Part shown: positions 1-6,885 of the stretch, one piece after another
How positions within the stretch are numbered: position 1 is the first letter of the stretch
Layout: the number at the start of each line of letters is the position of its first letter
The notes under the pieces: generated by a model
The model's database searches: none
What the model was told of the DNA's origin: nothing
The model's input: the letters and a program-made list of their open reading frames with translations, nothing else
Program-made: the position numbers and the translations under genes
DNA from: Anaerolineales bacterium UBA2029
GTDB taxonomy: Bacteria > Chloroflexota > Anaerolineae > Aggregatilineales > Aggregatilineaceae
Direction: 5' to 3'
Assembly: GCA_002332795.1 (NCBI GenBank)
Contig: DDBP01000264.1
Location: 1-23,479 of the forward strand
Length of the DNA stretch: 23,479 nucleotides

Positions 1-82
1 ACCGCAGAGACGCCGAGGGCGCAGAGGAGGGAAATATCAAGAACTCTGTGTCTTTCCCTGTGGCCTCTGTGTTCTCTGTGGT
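1..82. repeat. Imperfect inverted repeat, palindromic intergenic element
   Basis: The left arm starts ACCGCAGAGACGCCGAGG and the right arm ends CTCTGTGTTCTCTGTGGT. The reverse complement of the right arm begins ACCACAGAGAACACAGAGG, so the arms pair imperfectly around a short AT-rich centre near 34-43. Purine-rich CAGAGA/CACAGAG repeats of this style occur between genes in Chloroflexota and several other phyla (family knowledge). The element lies 114 bases before the first gene and begins exactly at the window edge, so it may continue to the left. Confidence 0.6.
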
Positions 83-124
83 GAATTCTGCCCTCAAACC
101 CGAATACCCTATGACCGCAGTCCC

Positions 125-155
125 TTTGAAGGGCAGGGCGATGCTGCGCTACACT
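125..155 (+). promoter_or_regulatory. Weak candidate promoter for the winged-helix gene
   Basis: A TACACT hexamer (150-155) lies 19 bases after TTTGAA (125-130). The spacing is longer than ideal and both boxes are partial matches. Position and orientation fit a leader of about 35 bases before the GTG at 197. I see nothing else in the 83-196 gap apart from a short CCCTT/AAGGG palindrome at 122-133. Confidence 0.25.
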
Positions 156-196
156 GGAAAGGGGAGCCAGAAGCACCTGCACAAGGGGGTGAAGCC

Positions 197-907
197 GTGT
201 CGATTCCGTCCGAACTGGACAGACTGCCGCCTCAGGCAGTGACGGTGCTGCGTTACCTGGCCACACGGGGCAACGCAGAAGTTTCTGTTGCAGAGATTAT
301 GTGGATTACCGGCCTTTCGAATGTGGGGATTGGCAAGGGAATTCGGCCCCTGGTCACGCGGCGCTACGTCACCATGACGCAGCCCGGATGTTACGTGCTG
401 ACTCCTGCCGGTCGGGAGGCAGCGCGGGAGTTGCTGGAGACTGAGCAGACGACCGCTGAGCCGTCGGCGCAGGGGCAGCGCCCGGAGCGCGTTCACGTGC
501 GGCAACTCTCCGCCTTTGCGCCGTGCGAACTGTCGCTGGACACGCCGTCTTCGCTGCAGGTGGGGTTCGATCCGCCCGACCAGGATCAACCGCCACTACC
601 TGGGCCGTGGCTGCTGATGTTGCGCCTGCGGGCCGACGGGTGCGATGTATCGCCGGAGAGCCATCTGCTGGATTTGCTGCCTCAGGGGATAGGCGGGCCG
701 GTGCGCTTCCGCGTGATCCCGCAGACCGTGGGCAAGCAGCGCTTCCGGCTGGAAGTGCTGGAAGTCGGCACGGGGGGGATCAGCCGGGTGCTGGGGGGCA
801 TGTACTTCGACCTGAACGTGGCCGAATTTCCTACGCCAGCGTGCGCCGAATTTCAGGCGCTGGGCGCGTCGGTGAGCTTCCCGCTGGCAGGAGAAGATGT
901 CCGGTGA
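197..907 (+). CDS. Winged-helix domain protein of unknown function
   Basis: The first 80 or so of 236 residues look like a MarR/PadR-style winged helix. A helix-turn-helix segment lies around residues 27-55 (AEIMWITGLSNVGIGKGIRP), followed by a beta wing and the phrase YVLTPAGREAARELL, which is typical of these DNA-binding folds. An acidic, Gln/Pro-rich linker (about 80-98) leads to a C-terminal region of alternating beta strands (about 100-230) that I do not recognise. The start is GTG at 197, preceded by AAGGGGG at 182-188. The stop overlaps the start of the DUF402 gene by four bases, so the two are probably translated together. It could be a transcriptional regulator with a private sensing domain. 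That is inferred from the N-terminus only. Confidence 0.7.
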   Translation: MSIPSELDRLPPQAVTVLRYLATRGNAEVSVAEIMWITGLSNVGIGKGIRPLVTRRYVTMTQPGCYVLTPAGREAARELLETEQTTAEPSAQGQRPERVHVRQLSAFAPCELSLDTPSSLQVGFDPPDQDQPPLPGPWLLMLRLRADGCDVSPESHLLDLLPQGIGGPVRFRVIPQTVGKQRFRLEVLEVGTGGISRVLGGMYFDLNVAEFPTPACAEFQALGASVSFPLAGEDVR

Positions 908-1398
908 CCATCACCGTGATCAAGAACGATCACACCGGGCGCGAGGTGTGGCGCTACACCGGGCAGGTGCTCGCGCGCGGGACGACCTGGGTGCAGCTTG
1001 AGGCGCGTTTCGAGCGCGCACAGGATGTGATCACACCCTATCACACCTTCCGGCGCGGCGATCGCTTCGTCGAGTGGTTCTTCAGCGATCGCTGGTACAA
1101 CATCTTCGAGATGCACGACGCCGACGACGATCACCTCACCGGTTGGTACTGCAATGTCACCCGTCCGGCCCGCCTGGACGGAGACGTCGTCCGCGCCGAC
1201 GATCTGGCGCTCGACCTGTTCATCGCGCCCGATGGGACAATCACGGTGCTGGACGAGGACGAGTTCGCGGCCCTACCGCTCGACGAGACGACGCGCGCCC
1301 AGGCAAGGCAGGCTCTGCGGGAACTCCAGGAGATGGTGGCGGCCCGCCATCCCCCCTTTGATGCCATTCCGTCTCATCAACCAGCGGAGTCAGGGTAG
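904..1398 (+). CDS. DUF402 family protein (possible nucleoside phosphatase)
   Basis: The 164-residue protein shows the DUF402 fold signature: a beta-rich body, RGDRFVEWFFSDRWYNIFEM (51-70), then GWYCNVTRPARLDGD (80-94) and DLALDLFIAPDGTITVLDEDEF (101-121). Studied relatives hydrolyse nucleoside tri- and diphosphates (Ntdp type), and the domain also occurs in the RNA-binding FAU-1 protein. Which activity applies here cannot be read from sequence. The start is GTG at 904 inside the GTGA overlap with the upstream stop, with AGGAGA at 889-894. The open frame continues upstream to 523, but that stretch lies inside the winged-helix gene and is not credible. The last nine bases overlap the convergent DUF2085 gene. 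Confidence 0.8.
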   Translation: MTITVIKNDHTGREVWRYTGQVLARGTTWVQLEARFERAQDVITPYHTFRRGDRFVEWFFSDRWYNIFEMHDADDDHLTGWYCNVTRPARLDGDVVRADDLALDLFIAPDGTITVLDEDEFAALPLDETTRAQARQALRELQEMVAARHPPFDAIPSHQPAESG

Positions 1399-2235
1399 CG
1401 TGAAGCCGTCCCAGGTGCCGGTGAGCGTGTAGCGCAGGGCGTCTATGCCGCCGATGATCAACAGCGCGACGATCAGCCCGGCCAGGGCGGGCACGGCGAG
1501 ATCGGCCCAGCGAGCGAATGTGTTTTCGCGGCGGGCAAGGCCGACGAAGAGCACGCCTCCCATCAGCACGAACATGAACAGCACGCCGCCCGCGCTGATC
1601 AGCCCTAACACAGTGCGCAGCAGGGGTATATCCAGCAGCATCAGCGCGGCGCAGCCCAACGCCAGCGCGTAGAGCGAGATCAGTTCCCGCCAGGAACGCA
1701 CCGGCGCACAGGGAGCCGGTCTGCGCCACAGCAGGCTGTTGACGATGGGCCAGACGATGGTGATCAGCGCCGCGCCGAAAGTAGCCCCGGTCAGCAGGCG
1801 CAGGGTGTTGTGCGGCGGGTAGGGCGGCGTGTAGCCCTCGAAGCTGCTCAGAAAGCTATTCAGCCCGTCGAGCGCATAGCTCAGTGCCAGCAACAATATG
1901 ACTGCCAGCAAGGGCGGGCGGGGCAGGCGCGACGCGCGTGTCCGGCCCCGGACGGCGAAGAAGATCAGCCCGGCCCAGATGCCCAGATAGACGCCTGTGC
2001 AGCGCGCGCAGAGGGGCAGGGGACGGTTGTGAGTGTGGAAGGAACGCTCGGCTATGCGATGGCACACGGCGTAGCCGATGGCGTCGGCTTTGCCCAGCAG
2101 GCCTGGCGGAGTGAGTAGCAGCCAGGCGGCGATCCCCAGTGCCGCGACGGTCGTCAGCAGCGCGACGGTGCGCCGCGCGAACCGCTGTGCAGCGGGATGG
2201 TGAGGGGCAGGAAGCTGTGACTGAGTTTCCATCAT
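1390..2235 (-). CDS. DUF2085 family integral membrane protein
   Basis: The 281-residue protein has about six hydrophobic segments (roughly 23-43, 82-97, 108-124, 147-166, 185-232 and 246-264). Its diagnostic motif is AVCHRIAERSFHTHNRPLPL at residues 56-75, followed directly by CARCTG. The CxxC pair (C76, C79) with C58-H59 suggests a metal or redox site. These residues are the hallmark of DUF2085, whose function is unknown. The start is one of two adjacent ATG codons (2235 or 2232), with AGGACAAGG just upstream. The open frame runs on past 3200, but that part lies antisense to the epimerase and is rejected. It is transcribed divergently from the epimerase and converges with the DUF402 gene, overlapping it by nine bases. 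Confidence 0.85.
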   Translation of the reverse strand: MMETQSQLPAPHHPAAQRFARRTVALLTTVAALGIAAWLLLTPPGLLGKADAIGYAVCHRIAERSFHTHNRPLPLCARCTGVYLGIWAGLIFFAVRGRTRASRLPRPPLLAVILLLALSYALDGLNSFLSSFEGYTPPYPPHNTLRLLTGATFGAALITIVWPIVNSLLWRRPAPCAPVRSWRELISLYALALGCAALMLLDIPLLRTVLGLISAGGVLFMFVLMGGVLFVGLARRENTFARWADLAVPALAGLIVALLIIGGIDALRYTLTGTWDGFTLP

Positions 2236-2255
2236 CGCGCCTTGTCCTGCGGGCA

Positions 2256-2284
2256 AGTGTATGGGCGTCAGGTGTTCCGGGCAA
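2256..2284 (-). promoter_or_regulatory. Candidate promoter for the DUF2085 gene
   Basis: On the minus strand TTGCCC (2284-2279) and TACACT (2261-2256) are separated by exactly 17 bases. Each matches the sigma-70 consensus at four of six positions. Transcription would start near 2249, leaving a leader of about 14 bases. Confidence 0.4.
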
Positions 2285-2292
2285 GTGCGGGC

Positions 2293-2298
2293 TATAAT
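2293..2298 (+). promoter_or_regulatory. Consensus -10 box for the epimerase gene
   Basis: A perfect TATAAT lies 45 bases before the ATG at 2344, giving a leader of about 39 bases. I see no good -35 box at 16-18 bases upstream. The hexamer is flanked by C and AG, making CTATAATAG nearly symmetric, so weak transcription on the other strand is conceivable. Confidence 0.45.
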
Positions 2299-2343
2299 AG
2301 AAGGTGCAAAGCGAGTGGGTAGAGCCGGTTGGTGGGAGGTCGT

Positions 2344-3288
2344 ATGCAGATTCTGGTCACTGGTGGAGCGGGGTTTCTGGGCAGCGCGCTGGTGCGGCGG
2401 TTGGTTGAACGCGGGCATAGCGTGCGCGTGCTCGACGATCTCAGCGCGGGCGATCCGGCCCGCCTGCCGCAGGCTGCCAGCTTCATGCGCGGCGATGTCA
2501 ACGATCTGCCCCGCCTGTGGACGCTGTTGCAGGGCGTCGAATGCGTGTATCACCTGGCGGCGCGAGTCAGCGTGCCGGAGAGCGTGCGTTACCCGCGCGA
2601 ATACAACGCGGTGAACGTGGGCGGCACGGTGAGCGTGCTGGAAGCCATGCGCGATGTGGGCGTGCGGCGACTGGTGTTCGCCTCGTCCGGCGCGATCTAT
2701 GGCAATCAACCGGTGCAGCCATTGCGCGAAGATCTGCCGCCTGACCCCACTTCTCCCTATGCAGTCAGCAAGCTGGCTGCCGAACACTATGTCAGCACCA
2801 TCGGGCGCTTGTGGGGCGTGGAGACGGTCTGTCTGCGCATCTTCAACGCCTATGGGCCGGGCCAGCAAATGCCGGTGGCCCATCCGCCAGTCATCCCCCA
2901 TTTTCTGCGCCAGGTGCTGGGACGCGGGTCGCTGGTGATTCACGGCTCCGGCGCGCAGACGCGCGACTTCGTCTATGTGGACGACGTGGTCGAGGCGCTG
3001 ATCGCCGCAGCGACCGCGCCAGACGTGGATCGGCGCGTGATCAACGTGGGCAGCGGAACGGAGACGAGCATCAACGATCTGGTGCGACAGATCGAGGCGA
3101 TCACGGGGCTGGAAGCGCATGTGTTGCGCGTGCCGTCGGAGGACGGCGGCGTTTCGCGCATGTGCGCCGACCTGACCCTGGCCCACGAGTTGTTGGGCTG
3201 GTCGCCGCGCGTGTTCCTGAGCGAAGGGCTGCGCCGTACCCTCACCGAGGACGAGCGGTTCGCACGGGGCGTCGCCCGCGTCCATTGA
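2344..3288 (+). CDS. NAD-dependent epimerase/dehydratase (UDP-glucose 4-epimerase-like)
   Basis: This 314-residue protein is an extended short-chain dehydrogenase. The Rossmann motif GGAGFLG is at residues 7-13, with an acidic residue ending strand 2 (D31). HLAARVSVPES follows at 70-80, the catalytic serine lies in ASSGAIYGNQ (113-122), and the YxxxK pair is Y139/K143 in SPYAVSK. RIFNAYGPGQQ and TRDFVYVDDV are typical of nucleotide-sugar 4-epimerases and 4,6-dehydratases. It probably changes a UDP- or dTDP-sugar for envelope polysaccharide, using bound NAD+ in the cytoplasm. The exact sugar cannot be assigned. ATG 2344 was chosen because GGGAGG (2334-2339) precedes it and the Rossmann strand begins at once. 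An in-frame TTG at 2329 would add five residues. Confidence 0.88.
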   Translation: MQILVTGGAGFLGSALVRRLVERGHSVRVLDDLSAGDPARLPQAASFMRGDVNDLPRLWTLLQGVECVYHLAARVSVPESVRYPREYNAVNVGGTVSVLEAMRDVGVRRLVFASSGAIYGNQPVQPLREDLPPDPTSPYAVSKLAAEHYVSTIGRLWGVETVCLRIFNAYGPGQQMPVAHPPVIPHFLRQVLGRGSLVIHGSGAQTRDFVYVDDVVEALIAAATAPDVDRRVINVGSGTETSINDLVRQIEAITGLEAHVLRVPSEDGGVSRMCADLTLAHELLGWSPRVFLSEGLRRTLTEDERFARGVARVH

Positions 3289-3335
3289 GCGCGCTTTCGG
3301 TCAGATTGACGGGCTGGTTTTCCCTGAGCGGCGCG

Positions 3336-3341
3336 TATAAT
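3336..3341 (+). promoter_or_regulatory. Consensus -10 box for the M28 peptidase gene
   Basis: A perfect TATAAT lies 37 bases before the ATG at 3379. TTGACG at 3306-3311 is a good -35 hexamer, but the spacing is 24 bases, which is too long for a standard promoter. CTGGTT at 3314-3319 has a 16-base spacer but matches poorly. No terminator is visible between the epimerase stop and this site, so read-through is also possible. Confidence 0.45.
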
Positions 3342-3378
3342 TTCACCAGGCATAAAGGCAACTTGAGGAGACCGTTCG

Positions 3379-4386
3379 ATGAAACGCAATCTGATCCTGG
3401 TCTTGGTGTTGGGATGCAGTCTGGTCCTGCCGTGGCAGGTCACCGTAGCGCAGGGACTGCCGGATTTCGTCGCGCTGATTGACACCGAAGACGTGATGGC
3501 TCATGTGCGCGCTCTTTCCGTGGCGATCGGCGCGCGTCCGATGGGGAGCCAGGCCGAAGCGCTCGCCGCTGACTATGTCGCGGCGGCCCTGGCCGACTGG
3601 GGCTACGAGGTCACCGTGCAGGAATTCGAGACTACGCCCCCCGGTGCCGACGAGGAAGGCGCAGCCAGTCAACCGGTGACCTCGCGCAATGTGATCGGCG
3701 TGCGCCCTGGTGACGAGGCGATGGTGGTGATCGGCGCGCACATGGATTCGGTGACCGATGGCACGGGCGCGGGCGACAATGCCTCCGGCGTGGCGGTGCT
3801 GCTGGCGGCGGCGCGGGCGCTGGCCGACTTCGATACGCAACACACCCTGGTCTTCATCGCTTTCGGCGCGGAGGAAGGCGGCGATCCGTCGGGCGCGGAT
3901 GTCTACGTCGAGAGCCTGGGCGAGGGGGTGGACAACGTGATCGCCATGCTGAACGTGGACTCGGTCGGCGTGGGGACGACGCTCAACGTGTACGCGGGCG
4001 CGGTCATCACCTGGCCGGAAGAAGAAGGAGCCGCGCCGACCATCGAGGGCGGGCCGGTGTGGGTGCGCGATACGGCGCTCGACCTGGCCGAAGAACTGGG
4101 CCTGCCCTTCGGCACCACGCCCGAAGAGACCTGGGGCGGCTTCACCGGAGACTGGAGCGATCACTACGCCTTCGTGCTGGCCGGCGTGCCGGTGGCGTAC
4201 TTCGAGGCGTGGCAGTGGGCCGGGGCCGAAGACCCCTGGTGGGGCCAGGAGACGGCTGAGGGCGACGTGATGCACTCTCCAGACGATGTGTATGAGAATG
4301 TCGTGCCAGAGAAAGTGGAGATGACGGCGGAACTGGTCGCCGCGACGACTTACGCCATCGCGTCGGGGATGGCGGGGGCGGAATAG
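3379..4386 (+). CDS. Secreted M28 family zinc aminopeptidase
   Basis: The 335-residue protein begins with a signal peptide (basic MKRN, hydrophobic 5-18, likely cut after VTVAQ at about 25). It then shows the M28 di-zinc site: H121 in IGAHMDS, bridging D133 in AGDNASG, the general base/ligand pair E165-E166 in GAEEGG, D194 in LNVDSVG and H299 in VMHSPDD. DWSDHYAF (258-265) adds another conserved motif. The family removes N-terminal amino acids from peptides, here outside the membrane. The protein is one domain without a PA insertion, a usual length for the class. GAGGAG at 3365-3370 fixes the start. It may supply amino acids from exogenous peptides. The substrate preference is unknown. Confidence 0.9.
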   Translation: MKRNLILVLVLGCSLVLPWQVTVAQGLPDFVALIDTEDVMAHVRALSVAIGARPMGSQAEALAADYVAAALADWGYEVTVQEFETTPPGADEEGAASQPVTSRNVIGVRPGDEAMVVIGAHMDSVTDGTGAGDNASGVAVLLAAARALADFDTQHTLVFIAFGAEEGGDPSGADVYVESLGEGVDNVIAMLNVDSVGVGTTLNVYAGAVITWPEEEGAAPTIEGGPVWVRDTALDLAEELGLPFGTTPEETWGGFTGDWSDHYAFVLAGVPVAYFEAWQWAGAEDPWWGQETAEGDVMHSPDDVYENVVPEKVEMTAELVAATTYAIASGMAGAE

Positions 4387-4435
4387 ACCAGACGTATCCC
4401 CGCATTGGGTGTTATTTCCCTGAGAGGTAGCTTTG

Positions 4436-4476
4436 CAGACTTCCGGGGTCCGTCGGGCTTCGGAAGTCTGTTGTCA
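4436..4476 (+). terminator. Hairpin after the M28 peptidase gene, probable terminator
   Basis: CAGACTTCCG (4436-4445) and CGGAAGTCTG (4461-4470) form a perfect 10-base stem with a 15-base GC-rich loop, followed by TTGTCATT. The T tract is weak, so efficiency is uncertain. It sits between the peptidase stop and the murJ promoter, as expected for a boundary. Confidence 0.55.
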
Positions 4477-4506
4477 TTCGCCCTTCTTCCCGCTCTCGTT
4501 GCCACC

Positions 4507-4515
4507 TGCTATACT
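4507..4515 (+). promoter_or_regulatory. Extended -10 promoter for murJ
   Basis: TGCTATACT contains the TGn extension and a five-of-six -10 hexamer (4510-4515). No convincing -35 box lies at the right distance, which fits an extended -10 promoter. Transcription would begin near 4522, leaving a leader of about 38 bases. Confidence 0.5.
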
Positions 4516-4559
4516 TCTCGCGTGTCTTGTGACGGTTTTCGCTGCCTGGTGAGTGCCCT

Positions 4560-6161
4560 ATGCCCTCTTCAGCGACAACATCCGCCCGTGCCCTGACCAG
4601 TGGGCAGATCGCCCGCGCCGCCGCCGTGGTGATGCTGGCGTTCGTCGCCAGCGGCGTGCTGGGGTTGGTGCGCCAAGCGGCGATCTCGTCCACCTTCGGC
4701 GCGGGGGCCACGCTGGATGCGTTCGTCGCCGCGCAGCGCGTGCCGGAAACGCTTTTCGTGTTGGTGGCGGGGGGCGCGCTCGGTTCGGCGTTCATCCCCG
4801 TTTTCACGCGCTTCCTGGCGACTGGCGATCCGGACGGCGCGCAGCGCCTGGCTAATGGGGTGATCAGCCTGCTGATCGTCGCCGCGACGACGCTGATCGC
4901 GGTGGCGTTTGTTCTGGCCCGGCCTGTCGTGCAGCGCCTGTTGTTACCGGATGCCGCGCCCACGACACAAGCCCTCAGCGTCGAGTTGATGCGCCTGATG
5001 TTACCAACCGTGCTCATCTTCGGAGTCAGCGGGCTGCTGATGGGCGTGCTCAACGCGCATCAGCATTTTCTGGCTCCGGCGCTTGCGCCCAGCCTGTACA
5101 ACATCGGTCTGATCTTCGGGGCGTTGGTGCTGGCTCGCGGCGGGAACATCCGCGGGCTGGCCTGGGGGGCCGTGATCGGGGCGCTGTTGCACCTGGGCAT
5201 ACAGGTGCCGGTGATATGGCGTCTGCGTTTCCGCTTTCGCCCGGCGCTGGGGTTAGATATCCCCGGCGTGCGCGAGGTACTGTTGCTGATGGGGCCGCGT
5301 GTACTGGGTCTGGGCGTGGTGCAGGTGAACTTCTGGGTGAACACCGCGCTGGCGTCGGGCATGATGGAAGGCAGCGTTGCCGCGCTGAGCATTGCCTTTA
5401 CGCTGATGTTCACCGTCATCGGCGTGCTGGGGCAGAGCGTGGGTACGGCGGTCTTCCCCACACTCTCTACCCTGAGCGCCCGGCAAGAGGTGATGGCGTT
5501 CCGGCGCACTCTGGCCGATGCCCTGAGCGGGGTACTGTTTCTCTCCATACCGGCAGGGATTGGCGTGGCCGTGCTGAGCAGGCCGCTGGTGGCGGCGCTG
5601 TTCGAGCGTGGCGAGTGGACGGCGACTGACACAGCGGGCACTGCCTGGGCGCTGGCGTTCTTCAGCCTGGGGATGGCCGGACATACCACCCTGGAGGTGT
5701 TGGTACGGGCTTTCTACGCCTTGCACGATACCTGGACGCCCGTCAAGGTGGGCACGGCGACCATGCTGCTCAATATCGCCCTGTCGCTGTCGCTGATCCG
5801 CGTTTTCGGTTATCCGGATAGCACCGACTTCGCTCATGGGCCGTTCGGCGGGCTGGCGCTGGCCATGTCGCTGGCGACGGCTGTCGAAAGTACGACGCTG
5901 TGGATCATCCTGCGACGGCGCATCGGCGGGCTGGATGAACGGCGCGTGCTGGGCGGGGCCGCGCGCACGCTGATCGCGGCGGGCGTGATGGCACTGATCC
6001 TGTCGGGCCTGCTGGTGGCCTGGTCGAACGGCCCGGCTGTGGGGCGTGGCATTGGCGGGGCGGCGCTGGGCGGGGCGGTCTTCTGGGCGGTGGCCTGGGC
6101 GCTGCGCGTCGAAGAAGCGCAGGCATTCCCGCGTGCCCTCTGGCAACGCCTGCGGCGGTAG
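4560..6161 (+). CDS. murJ: MurJ/MviN lipid II flippase
   Basis: The 533-residue polytopic membrane protein belongs to the MOP (multidrug/oligosaccharidyl-lipid/polysaccharide) superfamily and has about 13-14 hydrophobic segments. N-terminal conserved text includes GVLGLVRQAAISSTFGAGAT (residues 32-51), then LDAFVAAQRVPETLFVLVAG and ALGSAFIPVFTRF, the classic MurJ signature. LNAHQHFLAPALAPSLYNIG and ALFERGEWTATDT are also family-typical. MurJ moves undecaprenyl-linked peptidoglycan precursor from the inner to the outer face of the membrane. The length is normal for the family and the sequence is intact. ATG 4560 is preceded only by a weak GGTGAG. It stands alone on the plus strand, apart from the dcw cluster. 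A close relative that exports another glycolipid is possible, though the N-terminus favours MurJ. Confidence 0.93.
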   Translation: MPSSATTSARALTSGQIARAAAVVMLAFVASGVLGLVRQAAISSTFGAGATLDAFVAAQRVPETLFVLVAGGALGSAFIPVFTRFLATGDPDGAQRLANGVISLLIVAATTLIAVAFVLARPVVQRLLLPDAAPTTQALSVELMRLMLPTVLIFGVSGLLMGVLNAHQHFLAPALAPSLYNIGLIFGALVLARGGNIRGLAWGAVIGALLHLGIQVPVIWRLRFRFRPALGLDIPGVREVLLLMGPRVLGLGVVQVNFWVNTALASGMMEGSVAALSIAFTLMFTVIGVLGQSVGTAVFPTLSTLSARQEVMAFRRTLADALSGVLFLSIPAGIGVAVLSRPLVAALFERGEWTATDTAGTAWALAFFSLGMAGHTTLEVLVRAFYALHDTWTPVKVGTATMLLNIALSLSLIRVFGYPDSTDFAHGPFGGLALAMSLATAVESTTLWIILRRRIGGLDERRVLGGAARTLIAAGVMALILSGLLVAWSNGPAVGRGIGGAALGGAVFWAVAWALRVEEAQAFPRALWQRLRR

Positions 6162-6200
6162 GAAAAACAACGCGCCCCGTGCGGGTGGCGCGGGGCGCGT
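6162..6200 (-). terminator. Rho-independent terminator of the cold-shock gene
   Basis: On the minus strand a perfect 10-base GC stem (arms 6191-6200 and 6170-6179) with an 11-base loop is followed by TGTTTTTCC. It begins 26 bases after the csp stop. On the plus strand no T run follows, so it acts mainly for csp and not for murJ. Confidence 0.85.
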
Positions 6201-6226
6201 CTGTGCTCCAGGCGACAGGGTAACGG

Positions 6227-6442
6227 TTAGCGGTCCTGGCGAACCACGTCGCTGGCCTGCAGGCCCTTGGGGCCCTGGGTGACGGTGAATTCCACGCGCT
6301 CGCCCTCGTGCAGTTCACGGTAACCCGTGCCGACGATGCCCGAATGATGCACGAAGACATCGGGGCCGTTCTCGCGCGCGATGAAGCCGTAACCCTTCTG
6401 GGCGTTGAACCACTTGACCGTACCGGTAACTCGCTGAGACAT
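6227..6442 (-). CDS. csp: Cold-shock domain protein (CspA family)
   Basis: The 71-residue protein is a single OB-fold cold-shock domain. RNP1 is KGYGFIAR (16-23) and RNP2 is VFVHHS (29-34), with the conserved W11 and F12 in VKWFNAQ. Such proteins bind single-stranded RNA, melt secondary structure and act as transcription antiterminators during cold adaptation. ATG 6442 is preceded by GGAAGGAGT (6459-6451). The open frame runs 24 codons further upstream, but that extension resembles no Csp and bypasses this site. The gene is monocistronic: a strong promoter at 6624-6596, a leader of about 147 bases with an internal hairpin, and a terminator just after the stop. Long structured leaders are typical of cold-induced csp genes. 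Confidence 0.95.
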   Translation of the reverse strand: MSQRVTGTVKWFNAQKGYGFIARENGPDVFVHHSGIVGTGYRELHEGERVEFTVTQGPKGLQASDVVRQDR

Positions 6443-6517
6443 GTTGGGGGACTCCTTCCCTCGATAGGGTGATAGATACTGGTCGTAGAGAGAGAGGAGT
6501 TTGCTGCGGGTCAAACG

Positions 6518-6552
6518 AAAAACCGTGCGCAGTCGATTCAGTTGCGCACGGT
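6518..6552 (-). terminator. Terminator-like hairpin inside the csp leader (possible attenuator)
   Basis: On the minus strand the arms (6552-6543 and 6531-6522) form a perfect 10-base stem with an 11-base loop, followed by TTTTCG. This has the layout of an intrinsic terminator. It lies downstream of the csp promoter and upstream of the csp start, so csp RNA must read through it. It could be a cold-shock or Csp-controlled attenuator. It could also simply stop read-through from the xse operon. Confidence 0.6.
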
Positions 6553-6595
6553 CTCACCTGCCGAGTTACGAACAACCTCTTCACTACAAGGGTGT

Positions 6596-6624
6596 AGTAT
6601 ACAACCATCCGGAGATGCTGTCAA
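6596..6624 (-). promoter_or_regulatory. Near-consensus sigma-70 promoter for csp
   Basis: On the minus strand TTGACA (6624-6619, perfect) and TATACT (6601-6596, five of six) are separated by exactly 17 bases. This is the best promoter in the window. Predicted transcription starts near 6589, about 147 bases before the csp ATG and just after the xseB stop. Confidence 0.85.
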
Positions 6625-6663
6625 TGACCAATTCCCGGATTCGCGAAAATTGCTCGTAACAGC

Positions 6664-6885
6664 CTATTCCAGCGGCGCGAGCGTCCCGTCGTCGGTGATC
6701 TGCCGGACGCGCAACTCCGCTTTGTCCAGCAGATCGCTGCAATGACGGGCCAGCGCCTGCCCCTGTTCATAGAGCGTCACCGACTCGTCCAGAGTCAATT
6801 CGCCGGATTCCAGCCGCGCGACGATTGCCTCCAGTTGCGCGTAGGCTTCTTCGAAAGTCAGATGGCTCAGGTCTTGCTCACTCAT
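6664..6885 (-). CDS. xseB: Exodeoxyribonuclease VII small subunit
   Basis: The 73-residue protein is an acidic helical hairpin with the XseB signature: LTFEEAYAQLEAIVARLESG (9-28), then ELTLDESVTLYEQGQAL and HCSDLLDKAELRV. Several copies decorate one XseA to form exonuclease VII, which degrades single-stranded DNA from both ends in repair and recombination. The length is normal. The ATG overlaps the stop of the upstream kinase gene in an ATGA arrangement, so translation is probably coupled. The upstream partner xseA lies beyond the kinase gene, which is an unusual separation. Confidence 0.93.
   Translation of the reverse strand: MSEQDLSHLTFEEAYAQLEAIVARLESGELTLDESVTLYEQGQALARHCSDLLDKAELRVRQITDDGTLAPLE

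Noticed and set aside
523..903. Upstream extension of the DUF402 frame
   Set aside because: It lies in another frame of the winged-helix gene. The GTG at 904 has AGGAGA and makes a family-length protein.
2236..3285. N-terminal extension of the DUF2085 frame across the epimerase gene
   Set aside because: The extension is antisense to the epimerase, and the DUF2085 protein is complete from the ATG pair at 2235/2232 with a ribosome site.
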